Source: Haloferax marinisediminis
GTDB lineage: Archaea > Halobacteriota > Halobacteria > Halobacteriales > Haloferacaceae
DNA: 64,000 nucleotides
NCBI RefSeq assembly: GCF_009674585.1
Contig: NZ_WKJP01000001.1
Span: 62,001 to 126,000, forward strand
Direction of reading: 5' to 3'
Shown here: positions 1 to 8,034 of the stretch, piece after piece
Layout of the letters: every line of letters begins with the position of its first letter
Position numbering within the stretch: position 1 is the stretch's first letter
Program-made: the position numbers and the translations under genes
Notes under the pieces: model-generated
Told to the model about the DNA's origin: nothing
Seen by the model: the letters and a program-made list of their open reading frames with translations, nothing else
The model's database searches: none

Positions 1-22
1 GAACGGTCGGCAAACACGTCGT

Positions 23-1327
23 ATGCGAAACCGAACGTACACGGCCGACGCCGAACCCGGCGACACGGTCACCGTCGCCGGCTGGGTTCACGAGATTCGT
101 GACCTCGGCGGTATCGCGTTCCTGATTCTCCGCGATACGACGGGCAAGATTCAGGTCAAATTCGAGAAAGACGAGATGGACGACGAACTCGTCGAGACGG
201 GTCTGGGCGTCCACCGCGAGAGCGTCATCACCGTCACCGGTGAGGTCGCAGAAGAACCACGCGCACCCACGGGCGTCGAAGTCACGCCCGAGAGCCTCGA
301 AGTCATCGCGGAAGCCGAAGCGCAACTCCCACTCGACCCGTCGGGTAAGGTCGACGCCGAGCTTTCGACGCGCCTCGACAACCGCACGCTCGACCTCCGC
401 AAGGACGAAGTGAAGGCGATCTTCGAGATTCGCGCAGAAGTCCAGCGCGCCGTCCGCGACAAGTTCCGTGACCTCCGCGCTACCGAGATCAACACGCCGA
501 AAATCGTCGCCACGGGGACCGAGGGCGGCACCGAGCTGTTCCCCATCACGTACTTCGGCAAAGAGGCGTTCATGAACCAGTCGCCGCAGCTGTTCAAGCA
601 GCTGATGGTTGGCTCCGGTCTCGAACGCGTCTTCGAAGTCGGCCCAATCTTCCGTGCAGAAGAGCACAACACGCCGCGCCACCTGAACGAGGCGACCTCC
701 ATCGACTTCGAGTCGTCCTTCATCGACCACACCGAAGCGATGGACGTCTGTGAGGCCGTCGTCAAGGCCGCCTACGAGGCAGTCGAAGAGAACTGCCAGG
801 ACGAACTCGAAGCACTCGGCCTCGCCGAGGAGTTCGAAGCGCCGTCCGGCGAGTTCCCACGTCTCACCTACGAGGAAGCCATCCAGCGCATCAACGCGAC
901 GGGCGCACTCGACGAACAGCTCGTCTGGGGCGACGACCTGCCCACGGAAGGCGAGAAGGCACTCGGCGAGGACGTCGGCGAGCACTACTTCATCACCGAC
1001 TGGCCGAGCGAAATCAAGCCGTTCTACATCAAGGACCACGACGACGACGAGACGCTCTCGACGGGCTTCGACATGATGCACCCGAACATGGAGCTCGTCT
1101 CCGGTGGCCAGCGTGAACACCGCTACGACCAGCTCGTCGCTGGCTTCGAACAGCAGGGCCTCGACCCCGACGCGTTCGAATACTACACGAAGATGTTCAA
1201 GTACGGTATGCCCCCGCACGCAGGCTTCGGCCTCGGCGGCGAGCGTCTCATCATGACGATGCTCGGACTGGGGAACATCCGCGAGGCAGTTCTGTTCCCA
1301 CGCGACCGGCAGCGTCTGAGTCCTTAG
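23..1327 (+). CDS. aspS: Aspartyl-tRNA synthetase, archaeal type (probably non-discriminating)
   Basis: Class II aminoacyl-tRNA synthetase of 434 aa, which charges tRNA-Asp with aspartate in the cytosol. An N-terminal OB-fold anticodon-binding domain (about residues 1-105, with [11 protein letters not shown]) precedes the catalytic core. Motif 2 is visible as [14 protein letters not shown] and motif 3 as GFGLGGERL near the C terminus. The length is normal for the archaeal/eukaryotic type. His23 (in GWVH) and Pro82 (in RAPTG) occupy the positions where, as recalled from published mutagenesis of archaeal AspRS, H and P mark non-discriminating enzymes that also make Asp-tRNA-Asn. If so, the cell needs a GatCAB amidotransferase. 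The ATG at 23 gives the usual N terminus. The promoter lies outside or at the window edge. Confidence 0.97.
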   Translation: MRNRTYTADAEPGDTVTVAGWVHEIRDLGGIAFLILRDTTGKIQVKFEKDEMDDELVETGLGVHRESVITVTGEVAEEPRAPTGVEVTPESLEVIAEAEAQLPLDPSGKVDAELSTRLDNRTLDLRKDEVKAIFEIRAEVQRAVRDKFRDLRATEINTPKIVATGTEGGTELFPITYFGKEAFMNQSPQLFKQLMVGSGLERVFEVGPIFRAEEHNTPRHLNEATSIDFESSFIDHTEAMDVCEAVVKAAYEAVEENCQDELEALGLAEEFEAPSGEFPRLTYEEAIQRINATGALDEQLVWGDDLPTEGEKALGEDVGEHYFITDWPSEIKPFYIKDHDDDETLSTGFDMMHPNMELVSGGQREHRYDQLVAGFEQQGLDPDAFEYYTKMFKYGMPPHAGFGLGGERLIMTMLGLGNIREAVLFPRDRQRLSP

Positions 1328-1418
1328 ACGAAGACCTGACGGACCAACGAGAGGAGCGTCAGCGACTCTCGTCAGGCCGGCAGCGTCTGTCGCCATAGGC
1401 GACGGAATTCAGACTCGA

Positions 1419-1943
1419 CTATTCTTTCGAAGCCTCGTCGATGAGCCGATAGGCTGTCTCTCGAAGTTCGCCAGTCATGTGCAGTCCGTGTGAGTCGATT
1501 CGTCGAATGAGGTCTTTGGCTTCGTCTGGGTCCAGTCCTTCGTGGACGGCGCGGACGACGACTCCGACAGTTCCGGTGACGGTCGCACCAAGTCCTTCAG
1601 CGACGGTTCGGACACGCCGGTCGTCGGAGACGATGGCAATCTCTGTATCGATATCACGCTTCCACAGTACCGTCTCGATGAGCACAACGTCGCCACTTGG
1701 CGATTCTTCACCCAGTATCTGCTGCGCCTTTTGCCGATACTTCGGAATCCGGTCACGAACACCAGAGAGGCGAGCATCCTCAGGTTCCAACAGCGAATCG
1801 ACGTTCGCCCGTGCTGGCTCCGTAGTTACCTCTTCGCGCACCGCTGTTGGAACGACGACATTACCGTCGAAATTCAACAACAACTCCAACTCCCCAACCG
1901 TCCCCAACGCTATCAGCGTCGAAGCGCCGACGTAGATATCCAT
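1419..1943 (-). CDS. PIN-domain protein (probable VapC-like toxin)
   Basis: A 174-aa PIN-fold protein. The N terminus MDIYVGASTLIALG resembles the first strand of PIN nucleases, although the usual first Asp appears as D2 or is replaced. Further acidic residues follow in TAVREEV, in SPSGDVVLIE and in AIVSDDRRVR, which matches the spread-out metal-binding acids of the family. PIN proteins of toxin-antitoxin pairs cleave RNA. The start codon lies directly after the stop codon of the upstream UPF0175 gene, so the two are cotranscribed as a two-gene operon. Toxin activity is inferred from family and pairing. It could instead be a domesticated PIN protein. Confidence 0.75.
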   Translation of the reverse strand: MDIYVGASTLIALGTVGELELLLNFDGNVVVPTAVREEVTTEPARANVDSLLEPEDARLSGVRDRIPKYRQKAQQILGEESPSGDVVLIETVLWKRDIDTEIAIVSDDRRVRTVAEGLGATVTGTVGVVVRAVHEGLDPDEAKDLIRRIDSHGLHMTGELRETAYRLIDEASKE

Positions 1944-2246
1944 CTACAAATCGAGCGCCGCGTCTGCTTCGCGTTCTACTTCCTCGGGCGACAACTGCGA
2001 GGTGAGGTTTCTATCTCGTGCAATTTCGAACCACTCTCCCAAACTCACGCCAGCCAGTCGTGCCGCTTGGTTGAGTGAAACGTCGCCAGATTGGTATCGC
2101 TCGATCGCGACACGAATCCGCAGTTCTCGAAGTCCCTCTCCGAGCGCTTTCCGAATCACCGTACTCCGGTCTTCGCCTAGCAGTTCCGCAACGTCCTCCA
2201 GTTCATCTCGTTCGTCGTCGGGGATGCGGGCACTGATAGACGGCAT
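1944..2246 (-). CDS. UPF0175 family protein (probable antitoxin)
   Basis: A 100-aa UPF0175 protein. It begins MPSISARIPDDERDELE, followed by a ribbon-helix-helix-like segment (DRSTVIRKALGEGLRELR) and a second helix-turn-helix-like part (SLNQAARLAGVSLGEWFEIA). Archaeal UPF0175 proteins commonly sit next to PIN toxins and are thought to be the DNA-binding antitoxins. The ATG at 2246 was chosen over an upstream in-frame start at 2291 because homologues begin at this MPSISAR-type N terminus. An 11-bp palindrome lies five bases upstream of the start. The PIN gene follows with no gap. Confidence 0.8.
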   Translation of the reverse strand: MPSISARIPDDERDELEDVAELLGEDRSTVIRKALGEGLRELRIRVAIERYQSGDVSLNQAARLAGVSLGEWFEIARDRNLTSQLSPEEVEREADAALDL

Positions 2247-2250
2247 TTGT

Positions 2251-2261
2251 ATACATTGTAT
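2251..2261. promoter_or_regulatory. Palindromic operator candidate of the PIN/UPF0175 pair
   Basis: ATACATTGTAT is a perfect 5-bp inverted repeat around one central base. It ends five bases upstream of the antitoxin start codon and would overlap the transcription start. Ribbon-helix-helix antitoxins typically repress their own promoter at such palindromes. The role is inferred from position. Confidence 0.45.
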
Positions 2262-2366
2262 TACTGCGTATTCGTATTTGAACATACGCACTGTCAGCGA
2301 AACAGTCGTTATCTCTCCGACGAGTTACAGTAGCATGCACGAGAGTGGTCGCCGAAGGAGGCCAGC

Positions 2367-2792
2367 GTGAGCGACACGAAGCGAATCGTCGACGACGTGG
2401 TAGACGACGACGATACCCCCCTCGAACAGATAGTCGCTGGTGCGGTCATGGCCCTCACCTTCCTCGTTGGATTCGGCCTGCTCGCACTCGGATACTGGTG
2501 GTTCTGGATTGTGTTCCCCATCGGATTCGCGGGCGTCCTTCCAGCCGCTATCGGTCTCGTGAAGCTCTACGAGTCACGCCGTCGCGAAGACGAATCGGAG
2601 TCGCACTCAGAAACCGAAGAGGCACTGGCGACGCTTCGCCGACGCTACGCGAACGGCGAACTCACAGAAGCGGAGTTCGAGGAGAAAGTCGAGCGACTGC
2701 TGGAGACCGAGACAGTCGCCGACGCCCGCACCACCGTTGCCGCGCGTCGTCAGCGAGAGACCGAGACTGACGTCGAGTTCGAGGACCGCTGA
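2367..2792 (+). CDS. SHOCT-domain membrane protein
   Basis: A 141-aa protein with an acidic N terminus, two hydrophobic segments (about residues 22-42 and 45-65) and a C-terminal SHOCT motif (LATLRRRYANGELTEAEFEE, about 88-108). SHOCT is a short domain of unknown function often found at the end of small haloarchaeal membrane proteins. The GTG start at 2367 is preceded by GGAGG at 2355-2359, a good Shine-Dalgarno site. It is divergent from the PIN/UPF0175 pair. The function is unknown. Confidence 0.8.
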   Translation: MSDTKRIVDDVVDDDDTPLEQIVAGAVMALTFLVGFGLLALGYWWFWIVFPIGFAGVLPAAIGLVKLYESRRREDESESHSETEEALATLRRRYANGELTEAEFEEKVERLLETETVADARTTVAARRQRETETDVEFEDR

Positions 2793-2882
2793 AGCAGAGT
2801 GCGTGAGTGGGTAGCGTACACTCGGGTCGCACAGAGAGACGAAACGCAACACCGTTAACCGACCCCCATCGTAGAAAGACCG

Positions 2883-3716
2883 ATGAGCGACGACGCGACG
2901 GCATTCGTCCCCGGTCACATTACGGGCTTTTTCAGCGCCCATCCCGACGACGACCCGGCAATCGCTGGGTCGCGCGGCGCAGGCGTGACGCTCTCACACG
3001 GTGTCACCGTGACTGTCGAACCGGCGGCCGAGACCGTCGTCACCCTCGATGGAGAAACAATCACGATAGACCCCGTCTCGGGCGTCCTCCAGAAACTTGG
3101 CGTGACAGCGTCGGTCGACGCAGAAAGTGAGTTGCCGCTCGGGTCGGGCTTTGGTGTCTCCGGTGCGGTGGCGCTCGGAACGGCGCTCGCGGCCAACTCG
3201 GCCTTCTCCTGTGGCCACTCCGAGAACGAACTCGTCACGATGGCCCACGAGGCAGAAGTCACAGCAGGGACTGGGCTGGGCGACGTCGTGGCACAGGCCC
3301 GTGGTGGGATGCCCATCCGCGTCGAACCCGGCGGACCGGACCACGGGCGAATGGACGGCATCCCGGCGCGTCCACACATCGAGTACGTCACCTTCGGTGG
3401 CCTCTCGACGGCCGACATCCTCGGCGGCGATACGACCACGCTCACCGCCGCCGGCGAAACCGCACTCGACGCACTCGTTGAGCGACCGACGGTCGACCGA
3501 TTCCTCAGTGAATCCCGACGATTCGCACGCGACGCCAACCTGCTCACCGACCGCGTCGAAACGGCAATCGAAGACGTACGAGACGCCGGCGGCAACGCGG
3601 CGATGGCGATGCTCGGTGAGACGGTGTTCGCCGTCGGAACCGGGCTTTCGGACGCTGGCTACGACCCCGAACGGTGCCGTGTTCACCCTGCTGGGGCGAC
3701 ACTGCAGAGCGACTGA
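2883..3716 (+). CDS. Pantoate kinase (PoK)
   Basis: GHMP-superfamily kinase of 277 aa that phosphorylates pantoate to 4-phosphopantoate, the first step of the archaeal branch of CoA biosynthesis. The N terminus (FVPGHITGFF) and the glycine-rich ATP loop LPLGSGFGVSGA (about residues 82-93) fit archaeal pantoate kinase. Archaea use this enzyme and phosphopantothenate synthetase in place of bacterial PanC and PanK. The phosphopantothenate synthetase gene follows 67 bp downstream on the same strand, which supports the assignment strongly. The ATG at 2883 gives the expected N terminus. Confidence 0.93.
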   Translation: MSDDATAFVPGHITGFFSAHPDDDPAIAGSRGAGVTLSHGVTVTVEPAAETVVTLDGETITIDPVSGVLQKLGVTASVDAESELPLGSGFGVSGAVALGTALAANSAFSCGHSENELVTMAHEAEVTAGTGLGDVVAQARGGMPIRVEPGGPDHGRMDGIPARPHIEYVTFGGLSTADILGGDTTTLTAAGETALDALVERPTVDRFLSESRRFARDANLLTDRVETAIEDVRDAGGNAAMAMLGETVFAVGTGLSDAGYDPERCRVHPAGATLQSD

Positions 3717-3783
3717 TTGTCGGTGCGAGTTCCGCGGCGGCGATGAGAAAACGTGTTACTCCCGGAGTGTCGACGCTGTTGCA

Positions 3784-4533
3784 ATGAGCGACATCGAGAT
3801 TCCCGAGAGCCACCCACGATATCAGTCGCTTCTCACCCGCCATCGAATCGAAGCAGGCGTCGAGAAGGGCATCACGAGTCAGCAAGGTCTCATCGCGCAG
3901 GGTCGCGGCGAGGCGTTCGACTACCTCCTCGGCGAGGAGACGATTCCCAGTGCTGACGACGCCGCGCGTGTCGCCGCGGCGCACCTGCTTCTCGCCGACC
4001 ATCCCGTCATCTCCGTCAACGGGAACGTCGCCGCGCTCTGCCCCGAGGAAATCGTCGAACTCGCCGACGCAGTCGACGCAGACATCGAGGTGAACCTGTT
4101 CAACCGAACCGAAGCGCGAATGCAAGCCATCGTAGACCACCTCCGCGAACACGGCGCCGACGAGGTGAAAGGACTCACCGCAGATGGCCGGATTCCGAAT
4201 ATCGACCACAAACGCGCCAAAATCGACGCCGACGGTATCGGCAGTGCCGACGTGGTCGTCGTCCCACTCGAAGATGGTGACCGCGCGGAGGCTCTTGGTG
4301 CGATGGGGAAGACCGAAATCGTCGTCGACCTCAACCCGATGTCGCGGTCTGCACGGGCAGCCACGGTTCCCATCGTCGACAACATCATGCGCGCCGTCCC
4401 GAACATCACTGCGCACGCCAACGCCCTGAAGGACGCCTCACGCGAGGAACTCGAAGCCATCGTCGCCGAATTCGACGCCGAAGACGCACTCGAGGCGGCT
4501 GAGCGTGCGATTCGGTCGAGCGACGACACCTAA
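3784..4533 (+). CDS. 4-phosphopantoate--beta-alanine ligase (phosphopantothenate synthetase)
   Basis: A 249-aa enzyme that joins 4-phosphopantoate to beta-alanine with ATP to give 4'-phosphopantothenate in archaeal CoA synthesis. Family features are visible: HPRYQSLLTRHRIEAGVEKG near the start, HPVISVNGNVAALCPEEIVE in the middle, and NIMRAVPNITAHANALKD near the end. The length is typical of the family. It lies just downstream of pantoate kinase and is probably in the same operon. Its stop codon overlaps by four bases the stop end of the convergent molybdopterin oxidoreductase gene. The ATG at 3784 was chosen by homology to MSDIEIPESHPRY-type N termini. Confidence 0.93.
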   Translation: MSDIEIPESHPRYQSLLTRHRIEAGVEKGITSQQGLIAQGRGEAFDYLLGEETIPSADDAARVAAAHLLLADHPVISVNGNVAALCPEEIVELADAVDADIEVNLFNRTEARMQAIVDHLREHGADEVKGLTADGRIPNIDHKRAKIDADGIGSADVVVVPLEDGDRAEALGAMGKTEIVVDLNPMSRSARAATVPIVDNIMRAVPNITAHANALKDASREELEAIVAEFDAEDALEAAERAIRSSDDT

Positions 4534-5603
4534 CTGAACCCACTGACGAGAACGGCGAGCCACTGCGCCGAGTCGCGGTGTCGCCGCAGTTCCACCGTGT
4601 CTATCCACTTGACCCACTGGAACCCGCGTCGGTTCGGCGCGACGAGACGGAGCGGTGCCCCGTGGCCGTGCGAGAGTGGTTCGCCACCGACGTGGGTTGC
4701 AAGGAGCATCTCTCGGGCTTCTTCGATGGGGAACGACCACCGAAAGCCCGTCACCGACCGGACGGTGACCCACCGTGCTGACGAGTGAACGCCGGCGCTC
4801 GTGAGGATGTCACCGAGTCTGATACCGGTCCACGCTTGTTCTGTGTACCACCCGCTCGTACAGTCGAGGAGAACCGACTGCGTCTCGTCGGGGTCAAGGT
4901 CCGAGACACCGAGCGTGATGGGTCGCTCGACCAAGCCATCTATCGAGAGTCGCCACGTCTCGGTTTCGATTGGGTTGGGGTCGTCGGCGACCCAACTGGT
5001 GACCGGGAACGCCGCGTTTCCCTCACCCGGAGGGAGCGGCCGAGAGCCAGTAAACCGCCGTTTCACACCCTGGAACGAGCCGGCTGCCTCTGTCGCGCGG
5101 TACGCGGCCGCACCGAAGACGAGAAGTGCGCCGTACTGAAGCGCTCGGCGGCGACCCTCGAAGTCGGCCCGGCGAGGCATGTGGAACCGAGACCGAAGGT
5201 GGACGAGGAGTATCGGAACCACGAGGAGGCCGAATCCGATGTGGACGTTGAGGAGCGTCCAGAAGCCGACCCTGACGGTGACGCCGCTGACCCACGCGAT
5301 GCCGGTTCCCAACGCTGCGAGTGCGACGAGAGCGAGGAGTATCGAAGTCGCCGTGTGCCGGTCGTAGAGACGCGAGTCGAGCACGCGGTAGCGGACTCGG
5401 TAGAGTTTGAACCCGACGAGTGCCACGAGCGTGAGTCCAGCGACACCGTGGAGGAGAAACAGCACCCCGTTCGCCGGGTGGCCAGCGCCGAGGCTCAACA
5501 CACCCGACAGTGCCTCGAACATCACGAGGACGAGAATCGACCAGTCGACCGCTCGGGGCGGCGGTTCGACTCGTCTGAGTGCGCGGACGAACCGACTCTC
5601 CAT
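4530..5603 (-). CDS. Membrane molybdopterin-dependent oxidoreductase (sulfite-oxidase fold with b-type membrane domain)
   Basis: A 357-aa protein. The N-terminal half (about residues 10-165) has four or so hydrophobic helices with histidines (LFLLHGVAGL, LLNVHIGFGL, ILLVHLRSRFH) like a cytochrome b561-type domain. The C-terminal half is a sulfite-oxidase/MsrP-like molybdopterin domain with the likely Mo-ligand Cys in LLDCTSGWYTEQAWTG and a substrate/cofactor arginine-rich part near GAPLRLVAPNRRG. The arrangement suggests a membrane-bound reductase or oxidase with its catalytic side exposed. The substrate is unknown. The ATG at 5603 was preferred. An open frame continues upstream to 5903, but that part is basic and low in haloarchaeal character and overlaps the divergent LLM gene. 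Confidence 0.8.
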   Translation of the reverse strand: MESRFVRALRRVEPPPRAVDWSILVLVMFEALSGVLSLGAGHPANGVLFLLHGVAGLTLVALVGFKLYRVRYRVLDSRLYDRHTATSILLALVALAALGTGIAWVSGVTVRVGFWTLLNVHIGFGLLVVPILLVHLRSRFHMPRRADFEGRRRALQYGALLVFGAAAYRATEAAGSFQGVKRRFTGSRPLPPGEGNAAFPVTSWVADDPNPIETETWRLSIDGLVERPITLGVSDLDPDETQSVLLDCTSGWYTEQAWTGIRLGDILTSAGVHSSARWVTVRSVTGFRWSFPIEEAREMLLATHVGGEPLSHGHGAPLRLVAPNRRGFQWVKWIDTVELRRHRDSAQWLAVLVSGFS

Positions 5604-5747
5604 GCGAGTAGATACCAACCCGACGAGGAAGTATCCGTCGCGGGGTCGAAACCCACGAGAAGCGTCGTCGGAATCGCGGTTTTGAGCGGGGTCGCGTGTC
5701 TGAGACGCCCGATGTGTTCGACAGTCGTCCCCCGATGGGCGGAGATG

Positions 5748-5753
5748 TTTTAT
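5748..5753 (+). promoter_or_regulatory. TATA-like box of the LLM oxidoreductase gene
   Basis: TTTTAT is centred about 27 nt upstream of the ATG at 5777, the spacing expected for a leaderless haloarchaeal transcript. This supports the 5777 start. Confidence 0.5.
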
Positions 5754-5776
5754 GTCCCTGTTCAGACAGTGGGAGT

Positions 5777-6751
5777 ATGCCGACCGGTCTTCTCGTTCCG
5801 GGGGATTACGACGATATCGCAGGGTTCGCAGAACGCGCAGAATCACTCGGATACGATTCGCTCTGGACGCCCGAACTGTGGGGCCGAGACGCGTTTGTCG
5901 CACTCACGGTCGCCGCACAACGGACGGAGACTATCGACCTTGGAACCGCCATCGTCAACGTCTACGGTCGCTCTCCTGCGACCCTTGCACAGGCAGCAGC
6001 GACACTCGCAGACGCCGCAGACGGACGCGTTCGGCTTGGGGTGGGGACGAGTACCGCCAAAGTTGTCGAAGACCTCCACGGCATGGCCTTCGACAATCCG
6101 CCACGACGACTCCACGAAACCATCGAACTCACGAAGTCGTTCCTCCAGGGCGACGGTCGAGTGAACTACGAGGGACGACTGTTTTCCGTCGCCGACTTTC
6201 CAGGACTCGACTGCGATATTCCGGTGTACGCTGCAGCACTCGGTGCTGCGAACCGACGTGCGACTGGACGAGTCGCCGACGGCTGGTTACCCCACAACAT
6301 CCCCTTCGACCGACTCGCAGCGGCGTACGAGACCATCGTGGAAACCGCCCGAGCGGCAGGCCGTGAACCGAACGACATCACGGTGTCACCGTACGTGCCA
6401 TGCGCGGTGAGCGACGATGCTGACGAGGCGTACGCGGCGATTCGGAACCACCTCGCGTACTATCTGGGAAGCAGTGACGGATACAAAAATGCGGCCGCGC
6501 TGGCGTTTCCGGAGCAGGCGGCCCAAGTCGCCGATGCGTGGCGCGACGGTGACCGTGACGCGGCCCGTGAAGCCGTCACCGACGAGATGATGACACAGTT
6601 GGCAATCGTCGGCCCGCCAGAGAAGGCCCGCACACAGTTCGAAGAACTGGCCGCTCGTGACGTCGTCGACGAGATAATCGTCTCGATTCCACTCGGTGCG
6701 AGCGACAGCCTTCGCGAGCAGACGATTGCCGAATTAGCACCTCACGAGTAG
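5777..6751 (+). CDS. LLM-class F420-dependent oxidoreductase
   Basis: A 324-aa luciferase-like TIM-barrel oxidoreductase. Such archaeal enzymes usually use coenzyme F420 as hydride carrier. Family features include the AERAESLGYDSLWTPEL segment (residues about 19-35), the RVRLGVGTSTA turn at about 85-95 and GPPEKARTQFEELAARDVVD near the C terminus. It resembles Mer-type methylene-tetrahydromethanopterin reductase-like proteins, but the substrate cannot be told. The start at 5777 is supported by a well-placed TATA box. An in-frame start 27 codons upstream is unlikely. Confidence 0.88.
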   Translation: MPTGLLVPGDYDDIAGFAERAESLGYDSLWTPELWGRDAFVALTVAAQRTETIDLGTAIVNVYGRSPATLAQAAATLADAADGRVRLGVGTSTAKVVEDLHGMAFDNPPRRLHETIELTKSFLQGDGRVNYEGRLFSVADFPGLDCDIPVYAAALGAANRRATGRVADGWLPHNIPFDRLAAAYETIVETARAAGREPNDITVSPYVPCAVSDDADEAYAAIRNHLAYYLGSSDGYKNAAALAFPEQAAQVADAWRDGDRDAAREAVTDEMMTQLAIVGPPEKARTQFEELAARDVVDEIIVSIPLGASDSLREQTIAELAPHE

Positions 6752-6847
6752 CGACTCTCGGTGATGAAGAAACGCAGTCATCTCGGGGAGAAAGGGGACG
6801 CGGTCACCTCCGATGGAAAGGTGACGCAATCACCCGGTTGGTGAGCC

Positions 6848-7825
6848 TCAGTCGTCGGCGAGGACTGGCGGAAGGTCCGCATCGAACCGATTTCGGTCGT
6901 GCGGTTCGGTGAAGTCGAGGTCGGGGCCGACTCCGTAGATACGCTTCGGGTTGATGTCGCCGTGACTGACGAAGTAGTGCCGGATGATGTGGTCCATGTT
7001 GACCGTCTCGGCGATGCCCGACAGTTGGTAGATGTCCTTCGTGTAGTTCCAGAGGTTGTCGTACTCGTGGATTCCCTTCTTGTTACACTTGAAGTGCGTG
7101 TGGTAGACGTGGTCGAACCGAATCAGCGTCACAAACATCGCGATGTCCGCCTCGGTGAGCACGTCGCCGGCGAGGAAGCGCTGGTCGTCGAGGACCGAGT
7201 CCCAGTGGTCGAGCGCGTCGAACAGTTCCTCGACGGCGTTCTCGTAGGCCTCCTGCGTCGTCGCGAATCCAGCGCGGTAGACGCCGTTGTTGACGGGTTC
7301 GTAAATCTCGTCGATGAGACGGTCGACGTCGTCTTCGTATCCCTCGGGGTTCAGGTCGACGTCGTTCTCGGCGAGGGGGTCGAACGCCTCGTTCAGCATC
7401 CGCATTATCTCTCGCGATTCGTTGTTCACGATGGTCTCACGTTCTGTGTCCCACAGGACAGGAACGGTGACGCGCCCGGTGAACTCGTCGTCGGCACGGA
7501 GGTAGACGTCGCGGAGGAACTCCTCACCGTAGAGCGGGTCTGGGTACTCTTCCGAGAACTCCCACCCGTCGTCGATACGGACCGGTTCGACGAGCGAGAG
7601 TGAGATGACGTCTTCGAGTCCTTTCAGTGCGCGCGTCATCGCGGTTCGGTGTGCCCACGGGCACGCACGGCAGATGTACAGGTGGTACCGTCCTGCTTCG
7701 ACGGGGAACCGGTCGTCTTCGCCGACCCAGTTACGGAACGTCGTCGTCTGTCGTTCGAACTCTCCGTCTTCGTTGTTGGCGACGAACTTCTCTGTCGTCC
7801 ACTCGCCCTCGTAGAGCATATTCAT
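6848..7825 (-). CDS. Glutathione S-transferase family protein, Xi class (glutathionyl-hydroquinone reductase-like)
   Basis: A 325-aa protein of the ECM4/YqjG type. The N-terminal thioredoxin-fold domain carries the catalytic motif YICRACPWAHRTAM (Cys at about 59, with CPWA typical of Xi-class enzymes), followed by PVLWDTERETIVNNES. The all-helical C-terminal domain contains FVTLIRFDHVYHTHFKCNKK, also typical. These enzymes reduce glutathionyl-hydroquinones. Haloarchaea make gamma-glutamylcysteine rather than glutathione, so the thiol partner here is probably different. The start MNMLYEGEW at 7825 matches the family N terminus. The open frame continues to 7963 without family sequence. Confidence 0.9.
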   Translation of the reverse strand: MNMLYEGEWTTEKFVANNEDGEFERQTTTFRNWVGEDDRFPVEAGRYHLYICRACPWAHRTAMTRALKGLEDVISLSLVEPVRIDDGWEFSEEYPDPLYGEEFLRDVYLRADDEFTGRVTVPVLWDTERETIVNNESREIMRMLNEAFDPLAENDVDLNPEGYEDDVDRLIDEIYEPVNNGVYRAGFATTQEAYENAVEELFDALDHWDSVLDDQRFLAGDVLTEADIAMFVTLIRFDHVYHTHFKCNKKGIHEYDNLWNYTKDIYQLSGIAETVNMDHIIRHYFVSHGDINPKRIYGVGPDLDFTEPHDRNRFDADLPPVLADD

Positions 7826-7971
7826 GCTACCACGACCTGGGTTGTTCGCATCACCGGCCGTAGGGGACTCACGAACAAAAGTAGACAGGCGACACGAGTG
7901 TAACCGGGTGACGACGGACACTGACGAGCGTGCTGACACTGAGCGTGAACGCCATAATGTCATCTAAATAC

Positions 7972-7980
7972 TATTTATAT
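7972..7980 (+). promoter_or_regulatory. TATA-like box of the dehydrogenase operon
   Basis: TATTTATAT lies in an AT-rich stretch between the GST gene and E1 alpha. Transcription would begin near 8003-8007, leaving a short leader before the ATG at 8035. Confidence 0.5.
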
Positions 7981-8034
7981 TCTGTTACTTGGAGAAAGCA
8001 TCATTAACGATGGTGCAAAATGTTGGTACACCAC

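Noticed and set aside
3127-3783. Upstream extension of phosphopantothenate synthetase into the pantoate kinase
   Set aside because: The frame is open, but it overlaps pantoate kinase in another frame. The family N terminus begins at 3784.
5604-5903. N-terminal extension of the molybdopterin oxidoreductase to 5903
   Set aside because: The extra 100 residues are Arg-rich and unlike haloarchaeal protein, and they overlap the divergent LLM gene promoter and start.
4785-6164. 459-aa plus-strand frame over the molybdopterin oxidoreductase
   Set aside because: The minus-strand gene has clear transmembrane helices and a molybdopterin motif. The plus-strand frame is charged, repetitive and overlaps two real genes.
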